Shown piece after piece: positions 54,209-63,843 of a stretch of 64,000 nt of DNA. Each line of letters begins with the position of its first letter. Position 1 is the first letter of the stretch. Under the pieces are notes generated by a model. The model made no database searches. It saw nothing but the letters and a program-made list of their open reading frames with translations, and was not told where the DNA came from. The stretch is taken from contig CAZRNR010000002.1 of NCBI GenBank assembly GCA_964601505.1, positions 23,646 to 87,645 on the forward strand. The letters are read 5' to 3'. The stretch comes from DRWZ01 sp964601505. Its GTDB lineage: Bacteria; Calescibacteriota; Calescibacteriia; Calescibacteriales; Calescibacteriaceae. The position numbers were made by a program, and so were the translations under genes.

Positions 54209-54610
54209 GAGGAGTGTTCATAATTCTCAATCATTTTAATAACTTTAACCTCCATTCCTGAAATTCACATATGCCTTCTATTTGATTATAGTGCAATCCC
54301 CACTTTTCAAAAGAAAGTTTAAAAACTCTTCCAAGCATCCTAAAAACTATCCTCTTATATATTTCCCATAGACTGGTAAATGAAAGAAAACTTGAATCTC
54401 TTCCATATTATAGCACTTTTTTGTAAAATTTCAGGAAAGCACTATAGATACCATAAATATTTGCAAAGCGAATACTCCTATAAGAATATAACCTACTTTA
54501 CCAAGGGTGTTCATAATTCTATCACCTCTTCTTGCTTGATTTTTATAAAAAATTAAACTTGTAGCAAGTGAGGGTAAGGATAAACTTTCGCTTAATTATG
54601 AACACCTCTC
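54209..54610. mobile_element. MITE-like non-autonomous element, copy B
   Basis: The 402-bp element has left end GAGGAGTGTTCATAATT and inverted right end GAGAGGTGTTCATAATT. The identical 9-mer AATTTAAAT flanks it at 54200-54208 and 54611-54619. No transposase ORF is present. An internal end-like motif (GGGTGTTCATAATT) sits at about 54505. About 150 bp in the middle are absent from copy A. The rest of the 54050-54817 gap is AT-rich and without genes. A strong AGGAGGT site before the next gene lies at its end. Confidence 0.78.
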
Positions 54611-54817
54611 AATTTAAATATTCAGATTTGTCAGTTTCTAATCGGAAGTAAGTCGAGTAGAGATACATAAAGTGAGGATACCTAATAATGTTTCAGGTCT
54701 TGCAAGAGAGTAAAAAATCTTCTTTTTCTCATAATATCGGTTTTCAGATGTTTTGCTTTTTTGTATATTTACTAATTTAGTGATTCGTGGATAATTTTTT
54801 TTAGGAGGTAAGAAAAC

Positions 54818-55111
54818 ATGGCAAAGTATATAATACTTTCAAGGATCACCTCTGAAGGGCTTGAAACTTTGAAGGAGAATCCAAAAAGGATAAAGGAAGT
54901 GAATGAGGAAATCGCTCAAAAGTATGGGGTTAAGGTAATACATCAGTTTTTGGTCATGGGACCTTATGACTTTGTAAATGTGGTAGAAGCTCCAGATAAT
55001 AGTGCTGTTGTGAAAATGGCTGTTGAGCTTGGTTCAAGAGGAACTGTCCAGACTATAACGATGCCAGCAATAGAAGCGGAAGAGTTTATCAACTTGATGT
55101 CAAAAAAGTGA
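54818..55111 (+). CDS. GYD-domain protein
   Basis: The 97-residue product has the whole GYD fold: a first strand YIILSRITSEGLETLKENP, the family motif GPYDFVNVVEAPDN near residues 49-62, and VQTITMPAIEAEEF near the end. These small dimeric alpha/beta-barrel proteins occur widely without a known activity. AGGAGGT lies 9 nt before the ATG. It precedes smpB by 17 bp, so the two probably share a transcript. Confidence 0.88.
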   Translation: MAKYIILSRITSEGLETLKENPKRIKEVNEEIAQKYGVKVIHQFLVMGPYDFVNVVEAPDNSAVVKMAVELGSRGTVQTITMPAIEAEEFINLMSKK

Positions 55112-55128
55112 AATGATCAAAATCTTGC

Positions 55129-55566
55129 ATGAAAGTTATAGTCAGGAATAGATATTCACATGAATATGAGATTGAGGAGCGTTATATATGCGGTGTAGCT
55201 CTTTTAGGTTCGGAAGTGAAATCAATAAGGTTGGGAAAAGTTTCAATAGATGAGGCAATTGTTGGATTTCAGTCCGGTAGACCATTTATATTCAACATGC
55301 ATGTTTCTCCTTATCAGGGATCTCATTTTAATCCAGATCCCACAAGAGCTCGTGCCTTGCTGCTCAAAAAAAAAGAGATCGAAAGAATGTATGGTCTTAC
55401 AACAAGAAAGGGTTATAAGATAATACCTCTTGCTGTATTGATTAAAGATAACAAACTTATAAAGATAGAAATAGGAATAGGAAAAAGGAAGAAAATAGAA
55501 GATAGAAGGATGAAAATTTTGGAAAAAGAAGAAAGAAGAAAAATTAGACAAATCAAGTTAAATTAG
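55129..55566 (+). CDS. smpB: SsrA-binding protein SmpB
   Basis: SmpB delivers tmRNA to stalled ribosomes. The 145-residue product has the OB-fold core: NRYSHEYEIEERYICGVALLGSEVKSIR, the NMHVSPYQGSHFNPDPTRARALLL segment and the basic C-terminal tail that enters the mRNA channel (KKIEDRRMKILEKEERRKIRQIK). No tmRNA gene was found in the flanking 250 bp on either side. It is downstream of the GYD gene in the same direction. Confidence 0.96.
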   Translation: MKVIVRNRYSHEYEIEERYICGVALLGSEVKSIRLGKVSIDEAIVGFQSGRPFIFNMHVSPYQGSHFNPDPTRARALLLKKKEIERMYGLTTRKGYKIIPLAVLIKDNKLIKIEIGIGKRKKIEDRRMKILEKEERRKIRQIKLN

Positions 55567-55813
55567 ATAATTTGAATTTTAGAACTCGCTTTGTTTATTA
55601 AATTTAATTGTTTTGTGTGATAAATATACAGAGCTTGCGTTATAGTGTGTTTTGAACATTTTTAAAGAATATTCTAAAATTTTTTCAAATATTTGGAAAT
55701 ATCTTTGGGTAGGCGAGGAAAAAATCTTATCAGAAAAATCATATTCTCCTTGTTTTTTCTAATGTTAATGGATCAAGTGAACAGTTGACTTCTGGAGATT
55801 AAAATATAAAAAT

Positions 55814-56845
55814 GTGATATCTGAGTGGAAAAAATTCTTTTATTTCTTTCTCTTATCTGTAATTTTTCATGCTTTAGTCGTGTTCGTTGTTTTTTTAGGT
55901 GATAGAGAAAGGAAAACTAATGAAAGGAGAATAACTTGGGTTTCATTTCAGAGCGGAGGGCGTTTAGCAGGTTCGTCCCAAAGGTTATCAGATGGTAAGA
56001 AATCAGATTCAGTAGGATTGGGTGAGAAAGATCTTGTTAAAAAAAGTGAGGAGCCAGGGGATAATAAAGGTGAAGTGATGAGAAATCATGAGGGTACTCG
56101 AAAACAGATTGAACAAAAGGCTCAGAAAAATAAAGTTAATGTTGAGCAATCTAATGTAGAGAAAAATAAGGTTAATAAAAATAAACAAGATAATAAGAAT
56201 GTTCTTCAGGAAAGGAAGGAAGAAAAAACAAAAGATAGTAAGAATGTTATTCGGACAAGAAAAGAAGAAAAAAAGAAGAGTTTTCCAGTTACGAGAGCGA
56301 GCGTAGAAAAAAAACAAGTTGTTCCGAAAGGTCAGAATAAATCAGATGGAAAATCTGGAGCATCAAGAATTTCGGAGAAAGCATCTGTAAATAAGAAAAA
56401 GGTTTCCAGTATAACATCCAAATCGGAGCTTGCGGAGATAAAAAGCGGGGGGCCTTCTGTATCATCGGATGAGATAGATAAGAGGATTAAAGATCTATAT
56501 AAATTTTATGATTCTGGCGGTGGTGGAGATGGTGGAGTAGGATTTGGGCAATCTCAAAGTTCTGAAGATATAGAAAATATAAAGATAGCTTATATAGAAA
56601 TCATAAGTTCTCTTATAAAAAGTAACTATAGAATACCCCAGTTTTTGAAGGGAACAAGGCTTTCTTGTGTGGTATATATCAGCATATCAAAAGATGGAAA
56701 TATAGAAGATCTTAAAATTGAACAATCATCGGGGAATCCAAGTTTTGACTCATTTGTGCTGAAAACGATTCAAGATTCAGTCCCTTTCCCGAATCCACCA
56801 GGAAAAGGAATGGAGTTTCTCTTAAGATTCTCTACATACGATTGA
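55814..56845 (+). CDS. TonB/TolA-like energy-transducing protein
   Basis: The 343-residue product starts at GTG 55814. It has one N-terminal transmembrane helix (about 8-28), a long Lys/Glu/Asn-rich periplasmic linker (about 35-235) including GGGGDGG near 235, and a C-terminal TonB-like domain (YIEIISSLIKSNYRIPQ, LSCVVYISISKDGNIEDLKIEQSSGNPSFDSFVLKTIQD). That is the layout of TonB-family/TolA proteins spanning from the inner to the outer membrane. No exbB/exbD or tolQ/tolR are adjacent. The 3' end overlaps the convergent lipoprotein gene by 14 bp. Confidence 0.82.
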   Translation: MISEWKKFFYFFLLSVIFHALVVFVVFLGDRERKTNERRITWVSFQSGGRLAGSSQRLSDGKKSDSVGLGEKDLVKKSEEPGDNKGEVMRNHEGTRKQIEQKAQKNKVNVEQSNVEKNKVNKNKQDNKNVLQERKEEKTKDSKNVIRTRKEEKKKSFPVTRASVEKKQVVPKGQNKSDGKSGASRISEKASVNKKKVSSITSKSELAEIKSGGPSVSSDEIDKRIKDLYKFYDSGGGGDGGVGFGQSQSSEDIENIKIAYIEIISSLIKSNYRIPQFLKGTRLSCVVYISISKDGNIEDLKIEQSSGNPSFDSFVLKTIQDSVPFPNPPGKGMEFLLRFSTYD

Positions 56846-59339
56846 ATAGCGAATTGAAGAAATTCGGGAATCCTACTGAAAATAGTATGTTAAGTATCCT
56901 TGTTTGCTTTTGCACTACAGCTAAAACATCATTTATCATCTGATTGTTTGGAAAATAAAATTCACTATTTGGGCAGTTATATCTTGCAATGATTTTCTGT
57001 GTCAAAGCTAGTTTACAAGGAGAGATTTTTATTGCGTTTCCAAAAGTTGGATCGTCAAAATAAAAGTAAAAGATAATTTCTTGGGTTAGTATATCATCAA
57101 AATATATTGTTGAGGAAGTTGGATATATATCATCGTAGTCAATAATGTAGCTTCCAAATACTCTGAAATGCTTTGATTCTCCAACAACAAATATTTCGTT
57201 TAAAAATCCAGTTTGATTTATTCCTTTGAAACCTATTGGAATTTCTAACTCTATGCCAAATATATTGCCAGAGTCTTTATTTAAAACTGCTGGTAAAAAT
57301 TTTCTTATTGGATTTGAAAGCAATCTCCTGAGGTTTATCCTCAAAAAATCCGGGATTGAAGTGATTGATATAGGTAGAATGTTGATTATATCTGATACCT
57401 TCAGGTTATATTCTTCGGGAGATAGAATAGAATTTATAAATGGAGAGAAATCTGGTTTTGTCAGGGGTATTTCTCCTATTTTGGTCCTTATGTTTATGAG
57501 TCCGCTTTTTGTGCAGATTATTTCATCGCTTAATGAACAGTCTTGAGGTCTGAGTTTTTGCATACCCTCAAAGAAATCTTTAAGGTTTGATAGATTTCTT
57601 TCACCATCATAGTTTACAAAGTTCAGTAGATCTTTATCTCCTGCAAACTTTACACTTAAATTCACTACTTTTTGAGGATCTATCAGATCCGATAGAATTA
57701 GACCATCCTTAGGTAGCTTGTGTGAATAGATGTAGTTTCTCAGAAACTTGATAAAGCTGTAAAGCGATTTAAAAAATTCATACGAATCCTGTCTGACACA
57801 TCCATAAAGATTTGAGGATATCCCACCAAATAAGATCAGAATCGGCAAGGTAAGACGAAGTTCTTCAAAACAAATCGGTTCGCTTATTTCAAGATTTGAA
57901 TTTTTGTCTATCTCATCGTATATTTCCGAGAGTTCCTTTAATGACTTTTCCTTGGATTTCTCAGAAAGTGAAAAGATGTCTTCTTCGGAAAATATTATAC
58001 CTATGTCAGAGATAAAGAGACCAGATTTAGCTGAGACAGATTGAGAATAGGAGAATGTTTCACGAGCTTTTCTATAAAGTCCGTATTTTAAAAACATCTT
58101 TCCTTCTTGAATTATGCATGCAGTATCTTGTATTTGGCAGAGATATATTGAACCTATATCTGATGTGTATTCCAATATTGCAAGTTCAAGGACCTTGGGA
58201 ATATATCCAGTTGCAGAAACTGAAAGAAGGAAATCCTCTCCTTGCGGAACTATGAGGACAATTTCCGTAGTTTTTAGATTGTAAGATGAAAATATTTTGC
58301 CTTCTGATATAAGATCAACTTGTATTTTATCTGGTGGATTCTCGTTTGTCAAAATTGACCCAATAAGATAAGATGCAGGTTTGAGTTCTATTTCAAAAAA
58401 GCCTGTTCTCTGGGTATCTATATAGTATGGATACCATCCGGCTTTTGAAAAATATATCATTTTTGAGTAGGTTGGTATCTGTATGGAGAATCTGGGTGAA
58501 GATTTTTCAATTATGTTTGTTCCTTCTACCCATATGAGAACATTTGGTTCATTTGTTTGAGTTTTTGCAGAACCTTCAATGCTTATCATAGGAATATCTT
58601 TTTTAATCATGCCTCTTTCTACTGTTGTATCACTGAATAATAATTCGTTTTCAAGGACATACTTATCACCGATGATTATGTTGTATATGCCGGAGGGGAT
58701 TTTTTCAGATTTCCCTGGATCAACTTTTTTGGAGAAATCCGAATAAGATTTTAAGATAGCTGTTTCATCTGAAAGATTAGTGATATACACATATTCTTGG
58801 AGTTCTTTAAATTTCAGGGACTTGAGGTCTATAAAGGAAAATTCTTCTATATCATTTATGTTAATTTCAGTATAAAGTTTTCCGGCAAGTATCATGGCTT
58901 TTGTTGCTCCTTTTGGATAGATGAAAATTACCTTACCATCTGAAAGAGTAGGAGATATAAATTGAGTTGAAGGTATGAATATAAATATGTTGTCTTGTAT
59001 AAGAAAGGGCTCAAAATTTTTAAAATAGAAAACTAATTTTTTGTTTTTCTCAAGTGAAGCGTTAATTTTTTTCTCGTCGCCGACTGTAAGAAGAAGAGAT
59101 TTATCTTCAGATTCAAAAATAATTTCATCTCCCTTCTGTGCTTGTATAGAAAACCTTCCCTGTGTATCTGATTTTGTTCTGATCTTTTTTGTTATGTTTG
59201 TTATGTATGCCAAGCTTACTGGTTTTCCTTCATAGTTTATTATCCCTTCCATCTCTTCCGATACCGTAAATTTATACTTTCTGCCACAGTTTAGAAGAAG
59301 AACGAGGAACAAGCTAATGGAAATCTTGAAGAAGATCAT
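56832..59339 (-). CDS. large lipoprotein with carboxypeptidase-regulatory-like domain
   Basis: The 835-residue product has a lipoprotein signal with LLLNCGRK (Cys18). A carboxypeptidase-regulatory-like beta-sandwich follows at about 28-90 (EGIINYEGKPVSLAYITNI, DTQGRFSIQAQKGD). Further beta-rich segments (about 240-420) look like similar sandwich folds. The C-terminal 400 residues have no family I recognise. It is probably attached to the outer membrane. It is convergent with the TonB-like gene and divergent from atpG. Function unknown. Confidence 0.65.
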   Translation of the reverse strand: MIFFKISISLFLVLLLNCGRKYKFTVSEEMEGIINYEGKPVSLAYITNITKKIRTKSDTQGRFSIQAQKGDEIIFESEDKSLLLTVGDEKKINASLEKNKKLVFYFKNFEPFLIQDNIFIFIPSTQFISPTLSDGKVIFIYPKGATKAMILAGKLYTEININDIEEFSFIDLKSLKFKELQEYVYITNLSDETAILKSYSDFSKKVDPGKSEKIPSGIYNIIIGDKYVLENELLFSDTTVERGMIKKDIPMISIEGSAKTQTNEPNVLIWVEGTNIIEKSSPRFSIQIPTYSKMIYFSKAGWYPYYIDTQRTGFFEIELKPASYLIGSILTNENPPDKIQVDLISEGKIFSSYNLKTTEIVLIVPQGEDFLLSVSATGYIPKVLELAILEYTSDIGSIYLCQIQDTACIIQEGKMFLKYGLYRKARETFSYSQSVSAKSGLFISDIGIIFSEEDIFSLSEKSKEKSLKELSEIYDEIDKNSNLEISEPICFEELRLTLPILILFGGISSNLYGCVRQDSYEFFKSLYSFIKFLRNYIYSHKLPKDGLILSDLIDPQKVVNLSVKFAGDKDLLNFVNYDGERNLSNLKDFFEGMQKLRPQDCSLSDEIICTKSGLINIRTKIGEIPLTKPDFSPFINSILSPEEYNLKVSDIINILPISITSIPDFLRINLRRLLSNPIRKFLPAVLNKDSGNIFGIELEIPIGFKGINQTGFLNEIFVVGESKHFRVFGSYIIDYDDIYPTSSTIYFDDILTQEIIFYFYFDDPTFGNAIKISPCKLALTQKIIARYNCPNSEFYFPNNQMINDVLAVVQKQTRILNILFSVGFPNFFNSLFNRM

Positions 59340-59417
59340 ATTTATTTAGTAAATTTAATTTAGATAATCTTTCAGATTTTTTCATGATTGTTTTATACAT
59401 TCTATTTTTTAATAGAT

Positions 59418-60269
59418 ATGGCAGTAAAGGGAGGGATAAAGTTCTTAAGAAAGAGAGTAAGATCTGTCCAGAATTTGAGGAAGGTTACAAGGGCGATGAA
59501 ATCTGTTTCGTCTGTTAGACTTAGAAAATCACAACCTGTTTTGTATAACTCGTTAAGCTTTATTGAAGATATGGAGAGAATATTGAAGATTTATCAGGGC
59601 AACGATGTTTCTTATGAGTATGAAAGATCTTTTTCTTTGGGATCTGGAGTTAATAAGAAACTATATATAATTTTGGGATCGGATAAGGGGCTTTGTGGTT
59701 CATTTAACTCAAACATAATAAAATTTACACAAGGGAAAAATATAGACGGAGAGATTTGGGTTTTTGGTAAGAGGCTTACAAGGTTCTTCTCAAAAAAATT
59801 CAATATACAACCCTATGATGATTTCTGGTATGATTTTTCTTATGAGAAGTTTGAGAATATATATGAGAGAATTCAAGAAAAGATATTTTCTGGCGAAGTA
59901 TCGGAAATTTTCTGTATATATACACTTTTCAAGAGTGTCGGGACACAAACTCCTTCTATTGAGAGAATTTTTCCTGTTTCTGTTCATCTCCCATGGGGTG
60001 TAAAACAAATAATTGAACCATCTTTTGAGGATTTTTCTAAACATTTTATCATCTCGTATGTTAAAGCAAGGCTGTTTTTCTGCTTCCAATCTTCTATAAC
60101 TTCTGAACATGCTGCAAGGATGAGAGCTATGGATATGGCTACTCAAAATGCTCAAAGAGTTCAAAAACAGCTCATATTGCAGATGAACAAAGCTCGACAA
60201 GAAGCTATAACCAAAGAACTTATAGATATAGTTTCAGGAAAGAATGCTATAGAATCTCAACAGATATAG
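59418..60269 (+). CDS. atpG: F-type ATP synthase gamma subunit
   Basis: Central rotor stalk of F1. The 283-residue product has the N-terminal coiled helix (GGIKFLRKRVRSVQNLRKVTRAMKSVSSVRLRKSQ), LGSDKGLCGSFNSNII at about 82-97 and the C-terminal helix with SEHAARMRAMDMATQNAQ and KARQEAITKELIDIVSG. The ATG at 59418 is used because the frame's TTG ten codons earlier adds residues outside the family. It stands alone: no atpA, atpD, atpC, atpH or F0 gene is in the window. Confidence 0.95.
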   Translation: MAVKGGIKFLRKRVRSVQNLRKVTRAMKSVSSVRLRKSQPVLYNSLSFIEDMERILKIYQGNDVSYEYERSFSLGSGVNKKLYIILGSDKGLCGSFNSNIIKFTQGKNIDGEIWVFGKRLTRFFSKKFNIQPYDDFWYDFSYEKFENIYERIQEKIFSGEVSEIFCIYTLFKSVGTQTPSIERIFPVSVHLPWGVKQIIEPSFEDFSKHFIISYVKARLFFCFQSSITSEHAARMRAMDMATQNAQRVQKQLILQMNKARQEAITKELIDIVSGKNAIESQQI

Positions 60270-60526
60270 ACCTTTTATTGCTCTGTTGAGAATTTTAATC
60301 AGTTTTCTTTTATGTAGATTGTTAAAACCTGTAAATATGTATTATATCTATCATTGATTCTTATCTGCATTTCAGATGGTTAAAATTTCTTAATCACGAT
60401 GCAGTAAGATCTTATAATATCTTTAAGTAATATTTAAATCGTAATTGATCAACATTTTTAGAAGAAATAATTAAATATTCGGTGAGTTTTATTTTTCAGT
60501 TCACCCTGTGTAAATTTTTCCAGTAA

Positions 60527-62158
60527 ATGCATACTGTAAAGGAAATAATGGACGAGTGTTGGGAATGGATACTTAAAGAAAATCCTATATATGCTACATT
60601 TTTGGGAGACGAAAGATATGATGATAAGATTCCAGATATATCAAGGGATAGCAAACAAAGAAGGAAAAATTATCTTCTCGACATTAAAAGTAAGATATCA
60701 AACACAATCATCGGGAATGAGAAAGAAGAAATAGACCTCAAAGTTCTGAAATGGTTTATAGATGATTCAATTGATGAAATAGATCAAGATCTTGAAGACT
60801 TCAGTATAGATCATATGAATGGATATCATCTTCTACCTTTTGACCTTACCAATTTTCAGAGAGTCGATACTCAGGAAAGGATGGAGAAGTTTATCAATCG
60901 TCTCGAGAAGTTCCCAGATCTTATGGAACAGCATATAGAAAATTTGAGAATTGGGGAGAGTAGGGGTAGGGTTCAGTTTTATATACAGATAAAAAGATGT
61001 ATGGAACAGCTTGAGAATATACTCAAGAAAGGCTTTCAAGAAACCCCACTCTGTGAAATCTTGAAGCAGTATCAGGACAAAGACAAACAAAAATATGAGA
61101 AGAATCTGGAGGAAGTCTATAATTCTCGTATAAAAAAATCTCTTGATAGATTTTATGAATATTTGAAGGGTTACAAACCTCGCGAGAAAGCCGGAATATG
61201 TAGTATTCCAGATGGTGAGAAAAATTACAGATATCTTGTGAGGCATCATACAACACTTGATATTGACCCAGAATCTATTCATAAAATGGGTTTTGAGGAG
61301 ATAAAAAAGATTCACGAAGAGATAAAGGAAGTAGGTTTAAAATTAGGTATTAGTGCTTCTGATCCAATAGATGTTATTAGGAAAGTGAGAAGTGATAAGA
61401 GAAATTTCTTTTCATCAAGGGAAGAAATAGTTAATGCATATCGCGATATAACTGAGAAGATATATAGTAAGCTTCCTGAATTTTTTGGGGTTCTCCCAAA
61501 AGCTAAAGTTATAGTAAAAGCTGTTGAGGACTACAGAGAGAAGGATTCCGTCGGTGCTTTTTATTATAGACCTTCTCATGATGGTTCAAGACCTGGTATT
61601 TTCTATATAAACACATATGAGCCCGAAGAGAGACCAAGGTATGAACTGGTTGCTTTGGCTGTTCATGAAGCTGTCCCAGGGCATCATCTTCAGATATCTA
61701 TAGCGCAGGAAATAGACCTTCATCCCTTCAGAAGACACATAGATTGGGATGCTTTTACCGAGGGTTGGGGATTATACGCTGAGAGACTTGGCGAGGAGAT
61801 GGGACTTTATGGAGATCCTATATACAGGTTCGGTATGCTCATAATGCAGGTATGGAGAGCTGTGAGGCTTGTAGTTGATACTGGAATCCACTTTTTTGGA
61901 TGGACAAGAGAGAAAGCTATTGATTTTTTTCTTCTGAATACAGGACTTCAGGATATAGAAGTTATAAATGAGGTAGATAGATACATCACCTGGCCAGCGC
62001 AGGCTTTGTCTTACTACATAGGTATGAAGAAAATAATGGAGCTCAAGCAGAAATTTTTGAAAAAGGGGTCAATAAAGGATTTCCACGACCTTATACTGTC
62101 TCAGGGTGGAGCTCCTTTATATATAATTGAGGAGTTCATTTTGCAGCATTTGAAGTGA
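60527..62158 (+). CDS. DUF885 family putative metallopeptidase
   Basis: The 543-residue product matches the DUF885 layout, with an N-terminal helical part (DECWEWILKENPIYATFLGDERYDD) and the zinc-type motif HEAVPGHH at 380-387. The EGWGLYAERLGEE segment and WRAVRLVVDTGIHFFGWTREKAIDF follow, then QALSYYIGMKKI. Without a signal peptide it should be cytosolic. The family's activity is not well established but it is peptidase-like. The 257 bp upstream contain no gene. Confidence 0.93.
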   Translation: MHTVKEIMDECWEWILKENPIYATFLGDERYDDKIPDISRDSKQRRKNYLLDIKSKISNTIIGNEKEEIDLKVLKWFIDDSIDEIDQDLEDFSIDHMNGYHLLPFDLTNFQRVDTQERMEKFINRLEKFPDLMEQHIENLRIGESRGRVQFYIQIKRCMEQLENILKKGFQETPLCEILKQYQDKDKQKYEKNLEEVYNSRIKKSLDRFYEYLKGYKPREKAGICSIPDGEKNYRYLVRHHTTLDIDPESIHKMGFEEIKKIHEEIKEVGLKLGISASDPIDVIRKVRSDKRNFFSSREEIVNAYRDITEKIYSKLPEFFGVLPKAKVIVKAVEDYREKDSVGAFYYRPSHDGSRPGIFYINTYEPEERPRYELVALAVHEAVPGHHLQISIAQEIDLHPFRRHIDWDAFTEGWGLYAERLGEEMGLYGDPIYRFGMLIMQVWRAVRLVVDTGIHFFGWTREKAIDFFLLNTGLQDIEVINEVDRYITWPAQALSYYIGMKKIMELKQKFLKKGSIKDFHDLILSQGGAPLYIIEEFILQHLK

Positions 62159-62328
62159 TTGAATTCATGGTTATTTTTATCGGTGGAGATGATTACATTA
62201 GGTAGGATTTAGACAAATCTAAAAGTTGCGCTAATCTATTTTTAGAAATTTTTAGATAAGGCTGTGTCAAAGTTGTCTTACGATTGTTCTGCTTTAGAGT
62301 TTGATTTACTTCATAGGAAATAACAAAT

Positions 62329-63628
62329 TTATTTCAAATTTTCTTTGAGCCTTGATAACTCACTTTCTATTGATGAGAGCTTTTCCGCTCTGTTATCTAC
62401 ATCTATTAATTCTTTTTGAAGTATATGTTTTGCCATAAGGAGTGCAGCGACTTTTTGCCCCATTGGTCCCCAGTGGCTATCATACATCCAGTACAGATCT
62501 TTTCTGCCATCAAGAATGTGTCTTTCCTGCTTTGCATATTCTCTAAAATGAGGAGTAAGATCAAAGCAATCTAAATTTTCTTTTTTGCAGAAATCTAAAA
62601 TTCTTTTCCTTGGATAATCAAAATCATATTTGTATTCTGAAAGGATATTTTTAGGTCTGCGGAATGCATAGATATTTTCCTTTAATGGGATTAAGATAAG
62701 GAGGAATTTGGAATTGTGTTCTTCTGCGAGGGATTTTAAACTTTTTATATTAGTGAGATGTTTTTCCCATGCGACCTTAAGCCAAGGGAGTTCTTCCTCA
62801 GGAATGAAGGGAACTCTAATAATATCAGGAGAAGTGCGCCTATCAACGAGACCAAGTTTGTATAAAATTCCTCTTAACAAATCAGATTCCTTTGGAATCC
62901 CGTATATGGCGGAATGAGTCCTGAGGCACATTTTTATCTGAATTCCTATTCATTTAGGATTCAGGGCTATTTCCATTTGTTTTCTCAATTCATCCTCTGT
63001 ATAGGTGTGGATTTCACCTCTTTTTATATCCCATAAAATTTTGTATGCGACGACGTATCCATCTAAAACTGTGTAGTTAGGATAAAGAAGATCGCCTTCG
63101 AGATCGTTTGCTTCACAGTACCCAACTATGATCAATCCTGGTTTGGTGTTAATTTTCTTTAGAATTTTTTTAGCTTTGTTGTATTCTTGCCTTGTTCCAT
63201 AACCTCCCGCACCACACTTTAGTACTCTTATGCCTATCAGTTTTTCAAGGTTGACACTAAAGCTCTCCTCAAATAAGGCTAAATTTCCATGTATGAAGCT
63301 ATCACCCTATGAGGAGTATTGGTTCAGTTTCGCCTTTATATGGTATGTCTCTACATCCAAGTTCATTAGAGAAAAGATCAAAGTAGGTTGCATCACTCTG
63401 GTAGTGTATTAGTATCTTGGGTATATTGATTCCTATGTCATATCCAGATTCATCATCTGGTATGTAGTATCCATTCTCTTTTTTTACTTCTTCGCGGTTT
63501 CCTACTGGCGGGGCTATAAGATATTTGTAGGGTGTCATTCTTAGGATTATTTCCATCAGAATTATAGCAGACATTACACCGCTTATAACCAGAAATGATT
63601 TTAGTAAAATTCTCTTTAAGATCTTCAT
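62329..63628 (-). pseudogene. broken SGNH/GDSL-type hydrolase (membrane-anchored)
   Basis: Read as one gene, this encodes about 430 residues: a membrane helix at about 12-28, then PILLIG, the SGNH motif GDSFIHGN, KCGAGGYGTRQEY, an R-x-H-S-A-x-Y stretch near the middle, and the closing DSHWGPMGQKVAA (D-x-H-W as in AlgX/SGNH esterases). Two lesions interrupt it. GGGTGATAG at about 63303-63307 has one base too many, breaking the frame at the catalytic Ser motif, and TGA at 62950-62952 is an in-frame stop. Sequencing error is possible for either. The decay or recoding is discussed under findings. Confidence 0.72.
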
Positions 63629-63843
63629 ATTTTACCTTTTTATTTTTATTATTGAAAAAATTTAGGCAATTTTTTGGAAAAATTTCAGATTTGCGAGAGA
63701 TTGAGATTTGTGTATAAAAGTGGAGCAGGTATAAGGCAATCACTTTATTTTTGTTCTGAAGTTTTTGCTATTGTATCAACATTTTTTATTTCCTTTCTTT
63801 TGATGCTTATATTTTTTAGTTAGGTAGTGGAGGTTATAAGAAA

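Noticed and set aside
55567..55813. tmRNA gene beside smpB
   Set aside because: No acceptor/T-arm pair or tag-peptide frame can be drawn in the flanking AT-rich DNA.
62950..62952. UGA reassigned to an amino acid genome-wide
   Set aside because: Many intact genes here, such as galU and nfi, end in TGA at the expected length, so UGA works as a stop.
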